64,000 nt of DNA from M3007 sp046329435 (GCA_046329435.1 JAXLUR010000007.1:186001-250000); one strand, 5' to 3'. Positions 25,511 through 35,070 are shown, counted from the stretch's first letter. The notes: generated by a model from the sequence alone, not told the origin. A program made the numbers and translations.

Positions 25511-26716
25511 ATGAAGATCATCCTCGGTGTCAGCGGCTCCATTGCGGCCTATAAAGCCGCACTGCTCACGCGCCTGTGGGTCAAACGCGGCGACGAACTC
25601 CGAGTCCTGATGACCGAAGCGGCAACCGATTTTATCGCTCCGCTAACCCTTTCCACCCTCTCCAGAAACGAAGTGCTGACCGAAGTGCGCTCCGGAGCGG
25701 GGTGGAACAACCATGTCGAGCTCGGGCTGTGGGCCGATGCGATCGTGATCGCGCCGGCCACGGCCAATACCCTTGCCAAGCTGGCGAACGGATTGTGCGA
25801 CAATTTGTTAAGCGCCGTTTACCTGTCGGCCCGCTGCCCTGTTTTCGTAGCGCCGGCCATGGACCTCGATATGTGGCGCCACCCGGCCACGCTGGCCAAC
25901 ATGCAGCGTTTGGAAGAACACGGCGTTCGGGTAATCCCCGTCGGGCATGGCGAACTCGCCAGCGGCCTTGTCGGCGATGGCCGAATGGCGGAACCCGAAG
26001 ACATCGTGGCTTTTGTGGATCGCGCATTGACCGAAAGCAAGAAAAAACAACAGCCCCTCACGGGTAAAAAAGCATTGGTCACCGCCGGCCCTACCCATGA
26101 GCCGCTCGACCCCGTGCGTTTCATCGGCAACAACTCCACCGGGAAAATGGGTATCGCGCTGGCGGAAGAACTGGCGCGCCAGGGCGCCGAAGTCACGCTG
26201 GTGCTCGGGCCTACGCCCCTCCGCCCTGCGATGGCGGGTATCCGGGTCGAACATGTTGTCTCGGCCAGCGAAATGTACCACGCCTGTGTGGCGGTATTCC
26301 CGCAATGCGACATTGCAGTATTGGCCGCGGCAGTAGCCGATTACAAGCCAAAGACGTATTCTGAAACAAAAATCAAGAAGAAAAACGACGATTTAAACCT
26401 CGAACTCGCCAAAACGGTGGATATAGCCGCATCGCTTGGGCGCGACAAAAAAGAGGGGCAGATCCTGGCGGGTTTCGCCCTGGAAACCAACGATGAATTT
26501 GCCCATGCCCAGGAAAAACTGGTCAAAAAAAACCTGGACTTTATCGTGTTGAACTCACTCCGCGACGCCGGGGCGGGCATAGGCTTTGATACCAACAAAA
26601 TTACCATCCTGCGACGCGATGGCTCTCAAACCGCTTTTGAGCTGAAAAGCAAAACAGCCGTTGCGGCGGATATTGTCGCAGAAATTATCCGCGCATCCAA
26701 CCCAGGCGGGCTTTAG
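25511..26716 (+). CDS. coaBC: Bifunctional phosphopantothenoylcysteine decarboxylase/synthetase
   Basis: A 401-residue enzyme of coenzyme A synthesis. The N-terminal CoaC flavoprotein has GVSGSIAAYKAALL, the active-site His in NNHVELGLWAD, the NTLAKLANG segment and PAMDLDMW. The C-terminal CoaB half begins at VTAGPTHEPLDPVRFI with GNNSTGKMG, and has AAAVADYKPK and the KKNLDFIVLN segment. It joins cysteine to phosphopantothenate and then decarboxylates the product to phosphopantetheine. Full length. Confidence 0.95.
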   Translation: MKIILGVSGSIAAYKAALLTRLWVKRGDELRVLMTEAATDFIAPLTLSTLSRNEVLTEVRSGAGWNNHVELGLWADAIVIAPATANTLAKLANGLCDNLLSAVYLSARCPVFVAPAMDLDMWRHPATLANMQRLEEHGVRVIPVGHGELASGLVGDGRMAEPEDIVAFVDRALTESKKKQQPLTGKKALVTAGPTHEPLDPVRFIGNNSTGKMGIALAEELARQGAEVTLVLGPTPLRPAMAGIRVEHVVSASEMYHACVAVFPQCDIAVLAAAVADYKPKTYSETKIKKKNDDLNLELAKTVDIAASLGRDKKEGQILAGFALETNDEFAHAQEKLVKKNLDFIVLNSLRDAGAGIGFDTNKITILRRDGSQTAFELKSKTAVAADIVAEIIRASNPGGL

Positions 26717-26768
26717 TGCGTCAATAGCTCCCGTACTTTTACCCATTCCTTTTTCAACTGTCTCGATT

Positions 26769-27689
26769 ATGACGTTGTCCCGTATTTGCACCATTGCCCT
26801 TTTTATTCTGCTGGCTGCAACCGTGCAGGCTCAAGGCGAATTGAACTGCACCGTTCGTATCAATACGCCGCAAATTCAGCGCACCGACCGCAAGGTGTTC
26901 GATCAGCTCGAAGTTTCGCTCCGCGATTTTCTTAACAATACAAAGTGGACCGAAGACGCCTTCGAGCCGGAAGAACGCATCAAGTGCAATTTCATCATGA
27001 CCATCAAAACCGAGCAGGACAACAATACCTTCGAAGCCGAACTGGCCGTACAGGCGGTGCGCCCGGTGTACGGTAGCGGTTACGAAACCCCCTTGTTGTC
27101 GCACCTCGACAAGGACGTGGTGTTCAGCTACGAACAAAACCAGCCGATCGAATTTCTAAAAGACGGTTCCGAAAACCAGAACCTGCCGGCGCTCTTCGCC
27201 TACTATGCCTACCTCATCATCGGCATGGATTATGATTCATTCTCTCCGCTGGGCGGCGACCCCTATTTTCTGACTGCTCAGCAACTCGTCACCAATATCC
27301 AGAACTCCACCTCCAACAAAACCCCGGGCTGGCGACCGAGCGATGGCGGTAAAAACCGCAACCGCTACTGGATCATGGAAAACCTGCTCAATCCGCGGGT
27401 AAAACCCTTCCGCAACGCCATGTACACCTACCACCGGAAAGGGCTGGATATGTTCACCACCGATATCAACCAGGGTAAACAGGCCATCCTGCAATCGCTG
27501 GAAGAAGTGGAAAAAGTGAGCATCGCCTACTTCAATTCCATGATTGTACAGATGTTTGCCACCAGCAAACGCGACGAACTGATCGAAATGTGGAAAGTCG
27601 GGGCCAAGCCTCAAAAAGAACGCGTGATCCAGATCATGACCAAAATCGACCCGGCCAACACCCAGCGCTACCGCGAAATAGGCGCCTGA
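26769..27689 (+). CDS. porD: T9SS-associated protein PorD (DUF4835)
   Basis: A 306-residue periplasmic protein with signal peptide (LFILLAATVQAQ). DUF4835 features include LNCTVRINTPQIQRTDRKVF, YAYLIIGMDYDSFSPLGGDP and YTYHRKGLDMF. PorD is needed for type IX secretion in Porphyromonas and is widespread in gliding or T9SS Bacteroidota. It follows coaBC in the same operon, a conserved arrangement, and ends before a terminator hairpin. The start at 26769 gives the signal peptide. Confidence 0.88.
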   Translation: MTLSRICTIALFILLAATVQAQGELNCTVRINTPQIQRTDRKVFDQLEVSLRDFLNNTKWTEDAFEPEERIKCNFIMTIKTEQDNNTFEAELAVQAVRPVYGSGYETPLLSHLDKDVVFSYEQNQPIEFLKDGSENQNLPALFAYYAYLIIGMDYDSFSPLGGDPYFLTAQQLVTNIQNSTSNKTPGWRPSDGGKNRNRYWIMENLLNPRVKPFRNAMYTYHRKGLDMFTTDINQGKQAILQSLEEVEKVSIAYFNSMIVQMFATSKRDELIEMWKVGAKPQKERVIQIMTKIDPANTQRYREIGA

Positions 27690-27727
27690 ACGACGACTTT
27701 CGTCCAAGAGTTTGCTCTTGCCATCGG

Positions 27728-27776
27728 GGACTTCCGTAGCTTTGCCCGCAACTTCGGAAGTCCTCGTTTGTTTTTG
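27728..27776 (+). terminator. Terminator after porD with embedded -7 box for rseP
   Basis: GGACTTCCG (27728-27736) pairs with CGGAAGTCC (27755-27763), followed by TCGTTTGTTTTT. The loop begins with TAGCTTTG (27737-27744), a match to the Bacteroidota -7 box. The same spot may therefore stop the porD transcript and start rseP. Confidence 0.5.
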
Positions 27777-27810
27777 CGGGGTATATCCCTTAATTCCGTA
27801 AATTTTTTGA

Positions 27811-29169
27811 ATGGATACGCTTATCACCATATCGCAATTTCTGCTCAGCCTCTCGCTGCTCATCATCCTGCACGAAATGGGCCACTTCTTCCCGGCCCGC
27901 TGGTTCAAAACCCGGGTGGAAAAATTCTACCTGTTTTTCGATGCCGCCCCCTTCAATTCGCTGTGGAAAGTCAAACGCGGCGAAACCGAATACGGTATCG
28001 GCTGGTTGCCGCTGGGCGGCTATGTCAAAATTTCGGGCATGGTGGATGAAAGCATGGATACCGAGCAACTCAAGCAGCCCGCACAACCCTGGGAATTTCG
28101 CTCCAAACCCGCCTGGCAACGCCTGATCATCATGATCGGCGGCGTTACCGTCAACTTCCTCCTAGGCTTTTTCATCTTCGCCATGATGCTCTGGGGGTAT
28201 GGCAAAGCTTATGTGCCGACTTCCGAACTGAAATACGGCCTGGCCATGGATTCCCTCCTGCTCCGCCAGGGCTTCCAGCAAGGCGACCAGATCCTCAGGA
28301 TCGGCGATAAACCATTCGACCGCGTCGAACCCGCCGACCTCGTCGAAGCAGTGGTGCTCAACGACGTACGATCGGTCACCATCCGACGCAACGGCGAGGA
28401 ACAGGTTTTGCAACTTCCTCAGGATGTCGCGGCACAAATGACCAGTCAAAAAGTGCCCAAAGGGATGCTCATGGCGCCGCGTATCCCTTTTTACATCGAG
28501 TCCATGCCGGCCGACAAGCCGGCCGCACAGGCGGGGCTGAAAGCCGGCGACCGCATCATTGCCCTGAACGGCCAGCCCACCGAATTTTACGACCAGTTTG
28601 CCCCGCAGGCTGAAAAATACAAAGGCCAGCAGGCTACCGTTACCGTACTGCGCGACGAGAAAGACACCCTTAATTTTCCCCTGACACTCACCAGCGACGG
28701 CAAGATTGGCGCCTTCCCCCAGTCGGAAGGTTATTTTTATAAAATTGAAAGGGAAAAATACGGCCTGATCGAAGCATTCCCTGCCGGCGTAAAAATGGGG
28801 CTTGGTTTTCTCGACAACCAGATGAAGGCATTCGGCCTGATGTTCAAGGGTAAAATAGCCGTAAAAGACAACCTGGGCAGCCTCATCAGCATTGGCAAAA
28901 TGTTCGGCTCTACCTGGGACTGGGAACGGTTCTGGGCCATGACGGCACAACTCAGCCTGATTCTGGCTTTCATGAACCTGCTGCCCATCCCCGCACTCGA
29001 CGGCGGTTATGTGATGTTCCTGCTTTGGGAGGTCATTACCCGGCGGAAAGTGAGCGACAAGGTGATGGAAAAGGCCGTAACGGTCGGTTTTTTCCTCCTG
29101 CTCGCGCTGATGGTTTTTGCCCTCGGCAACGATATCTGGCGGCACTGGCTGTCGCACCTGTTCGGTTGA
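27811..29169 (+). CDS. rseP: RIP zinc metalloprotease RseP (site-2 protease)
   Basis: A 452-residue intramembrane protease. The zinc site is HEMGHFFPARW in the first membrane segment (about residue 26), and the third zinc ligand is the Asp of NLLPIPALDGG (about 390). PDZ modules lie between (FQQGDQILRIGDKPFD and AQAGLKAGDRIIALNGQP). The family cleaves anti-sigma factors or signal-peptide remnants within the membrane. The target here is unknown. It is followed at 27 bp by hscB. Confidence 0.92.
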   Translation: MDTLITISQFLLSLSLLIILHEMGHFFPARWFKTRVEKFYLFFDAAPFNSLWKVKRGETEYGIGWLPLGGYVKISGMVDESMDTEQLKQPAQPWEFRSKPAWQRLIIMIGGVTVNFLLGFFIFAMMLWGYGKAYVPTSELKYGLAMDSLLLRQGFQQGDQILRIGDKPFDRVEPADLVEAVVLNDVRSVTIRRNGEEQVLQLPQDVAAQMTSQKVPKGMLMAPRIPFYIESMPADKPAAQAGLKAGDRIIALNGQPTEFYDQFAPQAEKYKGQQATVTVLRDEKDTLNFPLTLTSDGKIGAFPQSEGYFYKIEREKYGLIEAFPAGVKMGLGFLDNQMKAFGLMFKGKIAVKDNLGSLISIGKMFGSTWDWERFWAMTAQLSLILAFMNLLPIPALDGGYVMFLLWEVITRRKVSDKVMEKAVTVGFFLLLALMVFALGNDIWRHWLSHLFG

Positions 29170-29196
29170 TGATGACAGTAGGCAAACCCGGTTGAT

Positions 29197-29724
29197 ATGA
29201 ACTACTTTGAATTTTTCGGATTGCCGGTCAGTTTTTTCCCCGATCAGGCGGCACTGCGGCGCGCGTTTTTGCTCAATAGCAAAAAATACCACCCCGATTT
29301 TCATACCCTGGCCGATGAAGGCCGGCAGGCTGAAATGCTGGAGCAATCGACGCTCAACAACCAGGCTTATCATACGCTCAGCAATCCCGACCTTTTGGTG
29401 CGTTATGTGCTGGAAATCAAAGGCCTGCTGGGTGAAGAAGGCAACCAGCCCGCTTTGCCGCAGGATTTCCTGATGGAAGTCATGGACATCAACGAAGGCT
29501 TGATGGAACTCGAAATGGACTTTGATCCGGCGCGTTTTGCGGACACAAACTCGGCGGTCGACCGGCTTGAACAGTCGCTCAACGAGGCCGTAAAACCTGT
29601 TCTGGATGCGTACACTGACCCGGAGGGCGACCCGAGTCTTTCAAAAGTTGCCGACTATTTTTTCAAAAAACGGTATTTGTTGCGCATCCGGGAAAATCTG
29701 TCTAAATTTGCCGCCGCTTTTTAA
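29197..29724 (+). CDS. hscB: Fe-S protein assembly co-chaperone HscB
   Basis: A 175-residue J-domain protein. The opening NYFEFFGLPVSFFPD and the HPD tripeptide in KKYHPDFHT identify the HscB J domain. The C-terminal helical bundle (FLMEVMDINEGLMELE, FFKKRYLLRIRENL) is the IscU-binding part. It delivers the IscU scaffold to HscA. Full family length. It probably shares a transcript with rseP. Confidence 0.9.
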   Translation: MNYFEFFGLPVSFFPDQAALRRAFLLNSKKYHPDFHTLADEGRQAEMLEQSTLNNQAYHTLSNPDLLVRYVLEIKGLLGEEGNQPALPQDFLMEVMDINEGLMELEMDFDPARFADTNSAVDRLEQSLNEAVKPVLDAYTDPEGDPSLSKVADYFFKKRYLLRIRENLSKFAAAF

Positions 29725-29747
29725 GCCAACGGGCTTTTCGGCAATCC

Positions 29748-29830
29748 GCGGGAATGGCGGAATGGTAGACGCGATGGTCTCAAACACCATTGGCTGCGAG
29801 GTCGTGCGAGTTCGAGTCTCGCTTCCCGCA
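29748..29830 (+). tRNA. tRNA-Leu (anticodon CAA)
   Basis: Acceptor GCGGGAA (29748-29754) pairs with TTCCCGC (29823-29829). The anticodon stem ATGGT/ACCAT encloses CTCAAAC, giving anticodon CAA. A long variable arm (TGGCTGCGAGGTCGT region) is typical of tRNA-Leu, and the T arm has GTTCGAGTC. CCA is not encoded; the discriminator is A. Confidence 0.95.
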
Positions 29831-29837
29831 CAAAAAC

Positions 29838-29872
29838 ATGGGTCGCCCTGCATGAACGGGGCGGCCCATTTC
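29838..29872 (+). terminator. Terminator after tRNA-Leu
   Basis: ATGGGTCGCC (29838-29847) pairs with GGCGGCCCAT (29860-29869) with one G-T pair, followed by TTTCG. It begins 8 bp after the tRNA. Confidence 0.6.
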
Positions 29873-29901
29873 GTTTCCACCGAAACACAGCATTGCTCAT
29901 C

Positions 29902-30513
29902 ATGCCATTTTCTTCCAAGCGGTCGATTTTAACCCTCGTTTTTCTCCTTGTTGCCGGGTTTGCCATTGCGCAGCAGCCGGGCCCGGATCTGCGCCCCCAG
30001 CTGCGCGGATTGAGTACGGCGCAAAAACTGAAATTGCTGGGTTACATGCGTTTTCAGGGCGTTCAGCTCGACCAGGAGCTGCAAGATGCCTACCGGCAAT
30101 TGCCGGAAGAAAGCAGGTCGAAAACCATTCAGTACATCTCCGTCTTGCGCAACGACGGCGCCAGTGCGCCCCACACCACGGTAGAGTGGAACCGCGATTC
30201 GATCTTTTTCGGACAGGTGGAATCCGGCTTTATCGTTTTCGATTCATTTACGGTGAAAAACACCGGCAAGGCGCCCTACATCATTTCCGACATCAAAACC
30301 GCCTGCAACTGTGTGGTGGTGGCCCGGCCCGAATACCCGGTCATGCCGGGAGAAAGTGCGGTTATCCGGATTAAATTTGACAGCATAGGCCGCGCCGGCA
30401 GCATGGTGGCGGGCATCGTCGTGTACGACAATTCCAGGCCTAACCTGCGCAGTATCATGTATTTGTGCGGCGAGGTGTTGCCCCGGAAGAGCCAGCAGGG
30501 CGGGGGCGGCTGA
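29902..30513 (+). CDS. DUF1573 domain secreted protein
   Basis: A 203-residue protein with signal peptide (ILTLVFLLVAGFAIAQ). A DUF1573 (ASH/MSP-like immunoglobulin) domain follows: FFGQVESGFIVFDSFTVKNT, then IKTACNCVVV and PGESAVIRIKFDS. The CNC motif is typical of the family in Bacteroidota. Function is not established; such domains occur in periplasmic or surface proteins. The ATG at 29902 is preferred to an upstream TTG. Confidence 0.8.
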   Translation: MPFSSKRSILTLVFLLVAGFAIAQQPGPDLRPQLRGLSTAQKLKLLGYMRFQGVQLDQELQDAYRQLPEESRSKTIQYISVLRNDGASAPHTTVEWNRDSIFFGQVESGFIVFDSFTVKNTGKAPYIISDIKTACNCVVVARPEYPVMPGESAVIRIKFDSIGRAGSMVAGIVVYDNSRPNLRSIMYLCGEVLPRKSQQGGGG

Positions 30514-30525
30514 GCAGCCCGGTTT

Positions 30526-31296
30526 TCAGAGGATGCCTGAGCCGAGCAGAAGGGCAATGCTGATAATCATGACCGCTGTAAACGTCCGTACGGCAGTCAG
30601 CGTCACCTTGTGCAGATACCTGGCGCCCAGATAGGCGCCCGCAAAAGCGGCCAGGGTGGCGAGTAAAAGCGTCGGCCATTCCGCTACAAGGCCGGCGTTG
30701 GAAAACCGGCTGAAATAAACCGGCAGGCGTGTCAGATCGACCATGCAGGCCACAACGACGCCAGTAGCGATGAATGCCTGTTTGTCGAGACCGCTTTGCA
30801 GCAAAAATGCGGAGCGCAAAGCCCCCTGGTTGCCGCTCAATCCGCCGAAAAAGCCGCTGACAAGGCCGCCCAGGGTCAGGTAGCGGCTCGCAAACTGCAT
30901 CTTTTTTAATGCAGGAACCAACTCCATCAGCGCAAAAACGATCATCAAAAGAGCGATCGCCACTTTTAAAAGGCTGATCTCCATAGGCTTGCCGTTCCAG
31001 TACCAGACGTGGAGTATCGGCAGGCGTGTCAGTCCTACCAGTACCCATGCGCCGAGAAAACCGCCGATCACCGACGGCAGCCCGAAGCGCCACAACATAC
31101 CGCGGTTGGCATGGCGGCCGAGCAACCCTGTTTTAAACAGGTTGTTGAGCAGATGCACGATGCCCGTAAGGGCGACTGCCACGTGGATGGGAAAAAACAA
31201 GCCGAAAACAGGCGTCAGGATGGTGCCCAACCCAAACCCGGAAAACAACGTGAGTAAAGAAGCGAGGAAAGCTGTGAGGGAAATAATCCATTCCAT
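30526..31296 (-). CDS. TauE/SafE family permease
   Basis: A 256-residue membrane protein with about eight hydrophobic segments in two homologous halves. The first half has SLLTLFSGFGLGTILTPVFG, and the second has GLVSGFFGGLSGNQGALRSA, the family's repeated glycine-rich motif. Members export sulfite, sulfoacetate or related anions; the substrate here cannot be told. The start at 31296 (MEWIISLTAF) matches the family N-terminus. It converges with the DUF1573 gene. Confidence 0.85.
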   Translation of the reverse strand: MEWIISLTAFLASLLTLFSGFGLGTILTPVFGLFFPIHVAVALTGIVHLLNNLFKTGLLGRHANRGMLWRFGLPSVIGGFLGAWVLVGLTRLPILHVWYWNGKPMEISLLKVAIALLMIVFALMELVPALKKMQFASRYLTLGGLVSGFFGGLSGNQGALRSAFLLQSGLDKQAFIATGVVVACMVDLTRLPVYFSRFSNAGLVAEWPTLLLATLAAFAGAYLGARYLHKVTLTAVRTFTAVMIISIALLLGSGIL

Positions 31297-31684
31297 GCGC
31301 AGGAGAGCAAAAAAAGTCCCGGCAGCGCCGTCAGGTCTTGATTCCTGCGCTCTCAATTGGTTCTTCCCATTGCACAGGGTAGTTATTTTTTGACCGGACT
31401 GCCGGGAGACATGCACGAGCAAGCGCACAAATGTAACGAATTTTCTTTTAAAATTTAAATTTTGGGCAGGCGCAATAAATCACCCGCAGCCCGGTTTTCG
31501 ATAACTTCATCAATCGTTAACATTCTTCGGAGAAATGCCGGCTTTTTTATCACCATAGAAAAACGTAATTTTGCGCCTCGTTTAAAAAGACTGCTCTGTC
31601 AGATTAAAAATTCGGAGAACAGGGAAAGTTTTAATAAAAATTTCTTTTCACAGGCTTTTCGCTGCTCCGGCCATTTCACAATTC
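31297..31684. promoter_or_regulatory. Divergent intergenic region with likely typA promoter
   Basis: A 388-base gap between divergent genes. On the plus strand, TAATTTTG at 31566-31573 matches the -7 consensus, which would give typA a leader of about 105 nt. The -33 element is not clear. I see no gene in the rest of the gap. Confidence 0.45.
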
Positions 31685-33496
31685 ATGAAAAATATCCGCA
31701 ACATCGCCATCATCGCCCACGTCGACCACGGCAAAACCACCCTGGTGGATAAAATGATTCACGCTGCCAAAGTCTTCAAGGAACATGAAGTTACGGGTGA
31801 ATTGATCCTCGACAACAACGACCTCGAAAGGGAACGCGGCATCACCATTCTCGCCAAAAACGTCTCGATCAATTACAAAGGCGTCAAAATCAACATTATC
31901 GACACGCCCGGCCACGCCGACTTCGGTGGCGAGGTGGAGCGCGTGCTCAATATGGCCGACGGTGTGCTGCTGCTCGTCGATGCCTTCGAAGGCCCTATGC
32001 CCCAGACGCGTTTTGTACTTCAGAAAGCGCTTGAACTGGGCAAAAAAGCAGTGGTCGTGGTCAATAAGGTGGACAAACCCAACTGCAACCCCGACTGGGC
32101 GCACGAAGCGGTGTTCGATCTGATGTGCGCCCTCGATGCCACCGAAGAACAACTCGACTTCCCCGTGGTGTACGGCTCCGCCAAGCAGGGCTGGATGAGC
32201 CACGACTGGAAAAAGCCGATGGAAGACATCACCATCCTGCTCGACGACATCATCAAGCATATTCCCGAGCCCCAGGTTTCGGAAGGCACGACCCAGATGC
32301 TCGTCACTTCGCTCGATTACTCCAACTACATCGGCCGGATCGCGGTAGGCCGCCTCTCGCGCGGCAAACTGACGGCCAACCAGCCCGTCTCGCTCGTGAA
32401 AAAAGACGGCACGGTACAGCGCCACCGCATCAAAACGCTGTTCGTGTTCGACGGCCTGGGCAAAAAAGAAGTGCCGGAAGTGGAAGCCGGCGACATCTGC
32501 GCCATTGTAGGCGTTGACGGTTTTGAGATCGGCGACACCATTGCCGATTACGAAAACCCGGAAGCGCTGCCCGCCATCGCCGTGGACGAACCGACGATGA
32601 GCATGTTGTTTACGATCAACGATTCGCCGTTTTTCGGTCAGGAGGGCAAATTTGTGACCAGCCGCCACGTTCGCGAGCGCCTCGAAAAAGAACTCGAAAA
32701 AAACCTCGCCATGCGTATGGAAGAAACCGATTCGGCTGATTCCTTCATGGTGTTCGGCCGCGGGGTATTGCACCTCAGCGTGCTGATCGAAACCATGCGC
32801 CGCGAAGGTTATGAAATGCAGATCGGCCAGCCCCGCGTAATTATCCGCGAGATCGACGGCGTCAAACACGAACCTGTCGAGGAACTGAGCATCGACGTGC
32901 CCGAAGAATCGAGCGGCAAGTGCATCGAACTGGTAACCCGTCGCAAGGGCGTGATGAAAAGCATGGAACCCAAAAACGACCGCTTCCTGCTTCGTTTCGA
33001 AATACCTTCCCGCGGCATTATCGGCCTGCGTTCCAACGTACTGACGGCCACACAGGGCGAAGCCATCATGACCCACCGCTTTATTGGCTACGAACCCTGG
33101 AAAGGCGACATTCCCGGCCGCCAGACCGGCTCGCTCATCGTCATGGAAACAGGAACGGCTATCGCTTATTCGCTCGACAACCTCCAGGATCGCGGTACGT
33201 TCTTCGTCGAGCCGGGTGAAGAAGTGTACGAGGGCCAGGTGATCGGCGAAAACACCCGCATCGGCGATTTGGTGGTGAACGTCACCAAAACCAAAAAACT
33301 CACCAACATGCGCGCTTCCGGCTCCGACGACAAAGCATCTCTGCCGCCGCCCCGCCGTTTTACGCTCGAAGAAGCACTCGAATACATCCAGGAAGACGAG
33401 TACGTGGAAGTTACGCCCAAAAGCATCCGCCTGAGAAAAATTTTCCTCAAGGATTTTGAACGCAAAAAAGCCCAGAAAGAAATGGCAATGGCGTAA
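31685..33496 (+). CDS. typA: Ribosome-associated translational GTPase TypA/BipA
   Basis: A 603-residue GTPase. Nucleotide motifs are AHVDHGKTTLVDK (P-loop), ERGITI (switch I), DTPGHADFGGEVER (switch II) and NKVDKP. The C-terminal half has EF-G-like domains and the BipA-specific tail (EALEYIQEDEYVEVTPKSIR). It acts on ribosomes during assembly and stress. Complete, at family length. Confidence 0.96.
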   Translation: MKNIRNIAIIAHVDHGKTTLVDKMIHAAKVFKEHEVTGELILDNNDLERERGITILAKNVSINYKGVKINIIDTPGHADFGGEVERVLNMADGVLLLVDAFEGPMPQTRFVLQKALELGKKAVVVVNKVDKPNCNPDWAHEAVFDLMCALDATEEQLDFPVVYGSAKQGWMSHDWKKPMEDITILLDDIIKHIPEPQVSEGTTQMLVTSLDYSNYIGRIAVGRLSRGKLTANQPVSLVKKDGTVQRHRIKTLFVFDGLGKKEVPEVEAGDICAIVGVDGFEIGDTIADYENPEALPAIAVDEPTMSMLFTINDSPFFGQEGKFVTSRHVRERLEKELEKNLAMRMEETDSADSFMVFGRGVLHLSVLIETMRREGYEMQIGQPRVIIREIDGVKHEPVEELSIDVPEESSGKCIELVTRRKGVMKSMEPKNDRFLLRFEIPSRGIIGLRSNVLTATQGEAIMTHRFIGYEPWKGDIPGRQTGSLIVMETGTAIAYSLDNLQDRGTFFVEPGEEVYEGQVIGENTRIGDLVVNVTKTKKLTNMRASGSDDKASLPPPRRFTLEEALEYIQEDEYVEVTPKSIRLRKIFLKDFERKKAQKEMAMA

Positions 33497-33502
33497 GGCG
33501 TT

Positions 33503-33660
33503 CAAAGTTACAGGCTTCAGGTTCAAAGTTCGAAGCGGATGGCCGGCATGGAAAAGGGGGCTCCTGATAAATTCAAGGCGGCCTCCATGCTGACATAAAC
33601 CGCCCCGAGCTTTGAACCTGAAACTTTGAACTTTGAACCTGAAACTTTGAACTTTGAACT
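33503..33660. repeat. Short tandem and inverted repeats downstream of typA
   Basis: Two back-to-back 21-bp copies that begin TTTGAACCTGAAAC lie at 33611-33631 and 33632-33652, followed by a partial third. An inverted counterpart (TCAGGTTCAAAGTTC) lies at 33517-33531. The arms could fold into a long hairpin around about 90 bases. The right end overlaps the likely queA promoter. The rest of the 386-base gap to queA shows no gene. Confidence 0.6.
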
Positions 33661-33677
33661 TCAAAATTCTACTTTTG
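33646..33677 (+). promoter_or_regulatory. Candidate queA promoter
   Basis: TTTG at 33646-33649 and TACTTTTG at 33670-33677 are separated by 20 bases, a good fit to the Bacteroidota -33/-7 pair. The -33 element is supplied by the tandem repeats. The transcript would have a leader of about 200 nt before queA. Confidence 0.5.
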
Positions 33678-33882
33678 CACGCATTTTCGGACCCAGACCT
33701 GGGACGGATTGCGTGGCAGCCCGATTTTGCAGATTTTTTTATTTGAAAAAACGGTGACCTTTTGTTTCAAAACGGGTCCAACGAACGTTATTCAAAATAT
33801 AACATCCCCATGAATTGACGGGCCGGATTAAAACTTCTTTGATTTCCGGATTGTTAACCGGCAATTCCCATACCTTCAACAC

Positions 33883-34947
33883 ATGCGCACCAAACTTTCC
33901 AGCTTCAATTTCAACCTGCCCAAGGAACTTATCGCTCAATATCCTTCGGATGAGCGCGATCAAAGTCGCCTCATGGTAGTACACCGCGATACCGGTAAAA
34001 TTGAACACAAAATTTTCAAGGACCTCCTCAATTATTTCAACGAAGGCGATGTGATGATCTTCAATAACACGAAGGTCTTTCCTGCCCGCCTTTTCGGCCA
34101 GAAAGAAAAAACCGGGGCCAAAATCGAGGTTTTCCTGCTGCGCGAACTCAACCACGACGCCCGCCTGTGGGATGTTTTGGTCGACCCCGCCCGCAAAATA
34201 CGGGTGGGCAATAAATTGTATTTTGAAGACGAAAACGGCCATGATGCGCTTGTTGCGGAAGTCGTCGATAACACCACTTCCCGCGGCCGCACGATCCGTT
34301 TCCTGTTTGAAGGCACCGAAGATGAGTTTCAGCACGAGCTGTCGCGCCTCGGCAATACGCCCCTCCCGAAATACATCGAGCGGGAGCCGGAAGCCATCGA
34401 CCGCGAGCGCTATCAGACCATCTACGCCAAGGAACTCGGCGCGGTTGCCGCCCCGACGGCCGGCCTCCATTTCAGCCGCGAGCTGATGAAACGCCTCGAA
34501 CTGAAAGGCCTGCGCTTTGCCGAAATCACCCTGCACATTGGCCTCGGCACGTTCCGCACGATCGACGTGGAAGACCTTTCCAAACACAAAATGGAAGCGG
34601 AGTACTTCCGTATCAGCAATGATGCAGCGGATACCGTCAATAAGAGTATCTCGGAAGGAAAAAAGGTATGCGCTGTCGGTACCACCGTCATGCGCTCTAT
34701 CGAAACCGCCGTATCGGCCGACAAAATGCTCAAGCCGGTGGAAGGCTGGACGAACAAGTTCATTTATCCGCCGTACGACTTCAGCATCGCCAACAGCATG
34801 ATCACCAATTTTCACCTGCCCAAATCCAGCCTGATCATTATGGTCAGCGCTTTTGGCGGCTTCGACCTGATCATGGAGGCTTACAAAGAAGCAGTGAAAG
34901 AAAAATATCGCTTTTTCAGCTACGGAGATGCCATGCTGATCCTGTAA
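33883..34947 (+). CDS. queA: S-adenosylmethionine:tRNA ribosyltransferase-isomerase
   Basis: A 354-residue enzyme of queuosine synthesis that transfers and rearranges the ribosyl part of SAM onto preQ1-modified tRNA. Signatures are FNLPKELIAQYPSDERDQSR, GDVMIFNNTKVFPARLFG, the central VAAPTAGLHFS and ITLHIGLGTF, and the late NFHLPKSSLIIMVSAFGG. Complete. It stands alone, with a possible promoter in the upstream repeats. Confidence 0.96.
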   Translation: MRTKLSSFNFNLPKELIAQYPSDERDQSRLMVVHRDTGKIEHKIFKDLLNYFNEGDVMIFNNTKVFPARLFGQKEKTGAKIEVFLLRELNHDARLWDVLVDPARKIRVGNKLYFEDENGHDALVAEVVDNTTSRGRTIRFLFEGTEDEFQHELSRLGNTPLPKYIEREPEAIDRERYQTIYAKELGAVAAPTAGLHFSRELMKRLELKGLRFAEITLHIGLGTFRTIDVEDLSKHKMEAEYFRISNDAADTVNKSISEGKKVCAVGTTVMRSIETAVSADKMLKPVEGWTNKFIYPPYDFSIANSMITNFHLPKSSLIIMVSAFGGFDLIMEAYKEAVKEKYRFFSYGDAMLIL

Positions 34948-35070
34948 CTCATGCCCTATTGCAGATTTTACCTTCCGGGTAAAACTTGTTGAATAAAATT
35001 TACGTTCACCCCAGGTCCTGAACCCAAGCAGAAACCAACGTCTTAAACCGCTTATAACTTTTCGCAACCT

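Noticed and set aside
31676..33664. 662-codon reverse-strand frame opposite typA
   Set aside because: It is the antisense shadow of a universally conserved GTPase; codon bias of the real gene keeps the opposite frame open.
33739..35067. 442-codon reverse-strand frame over queA
   Set aside because: It is the antisense shadow of queA and extends into the repeat-rich gap without any domain.
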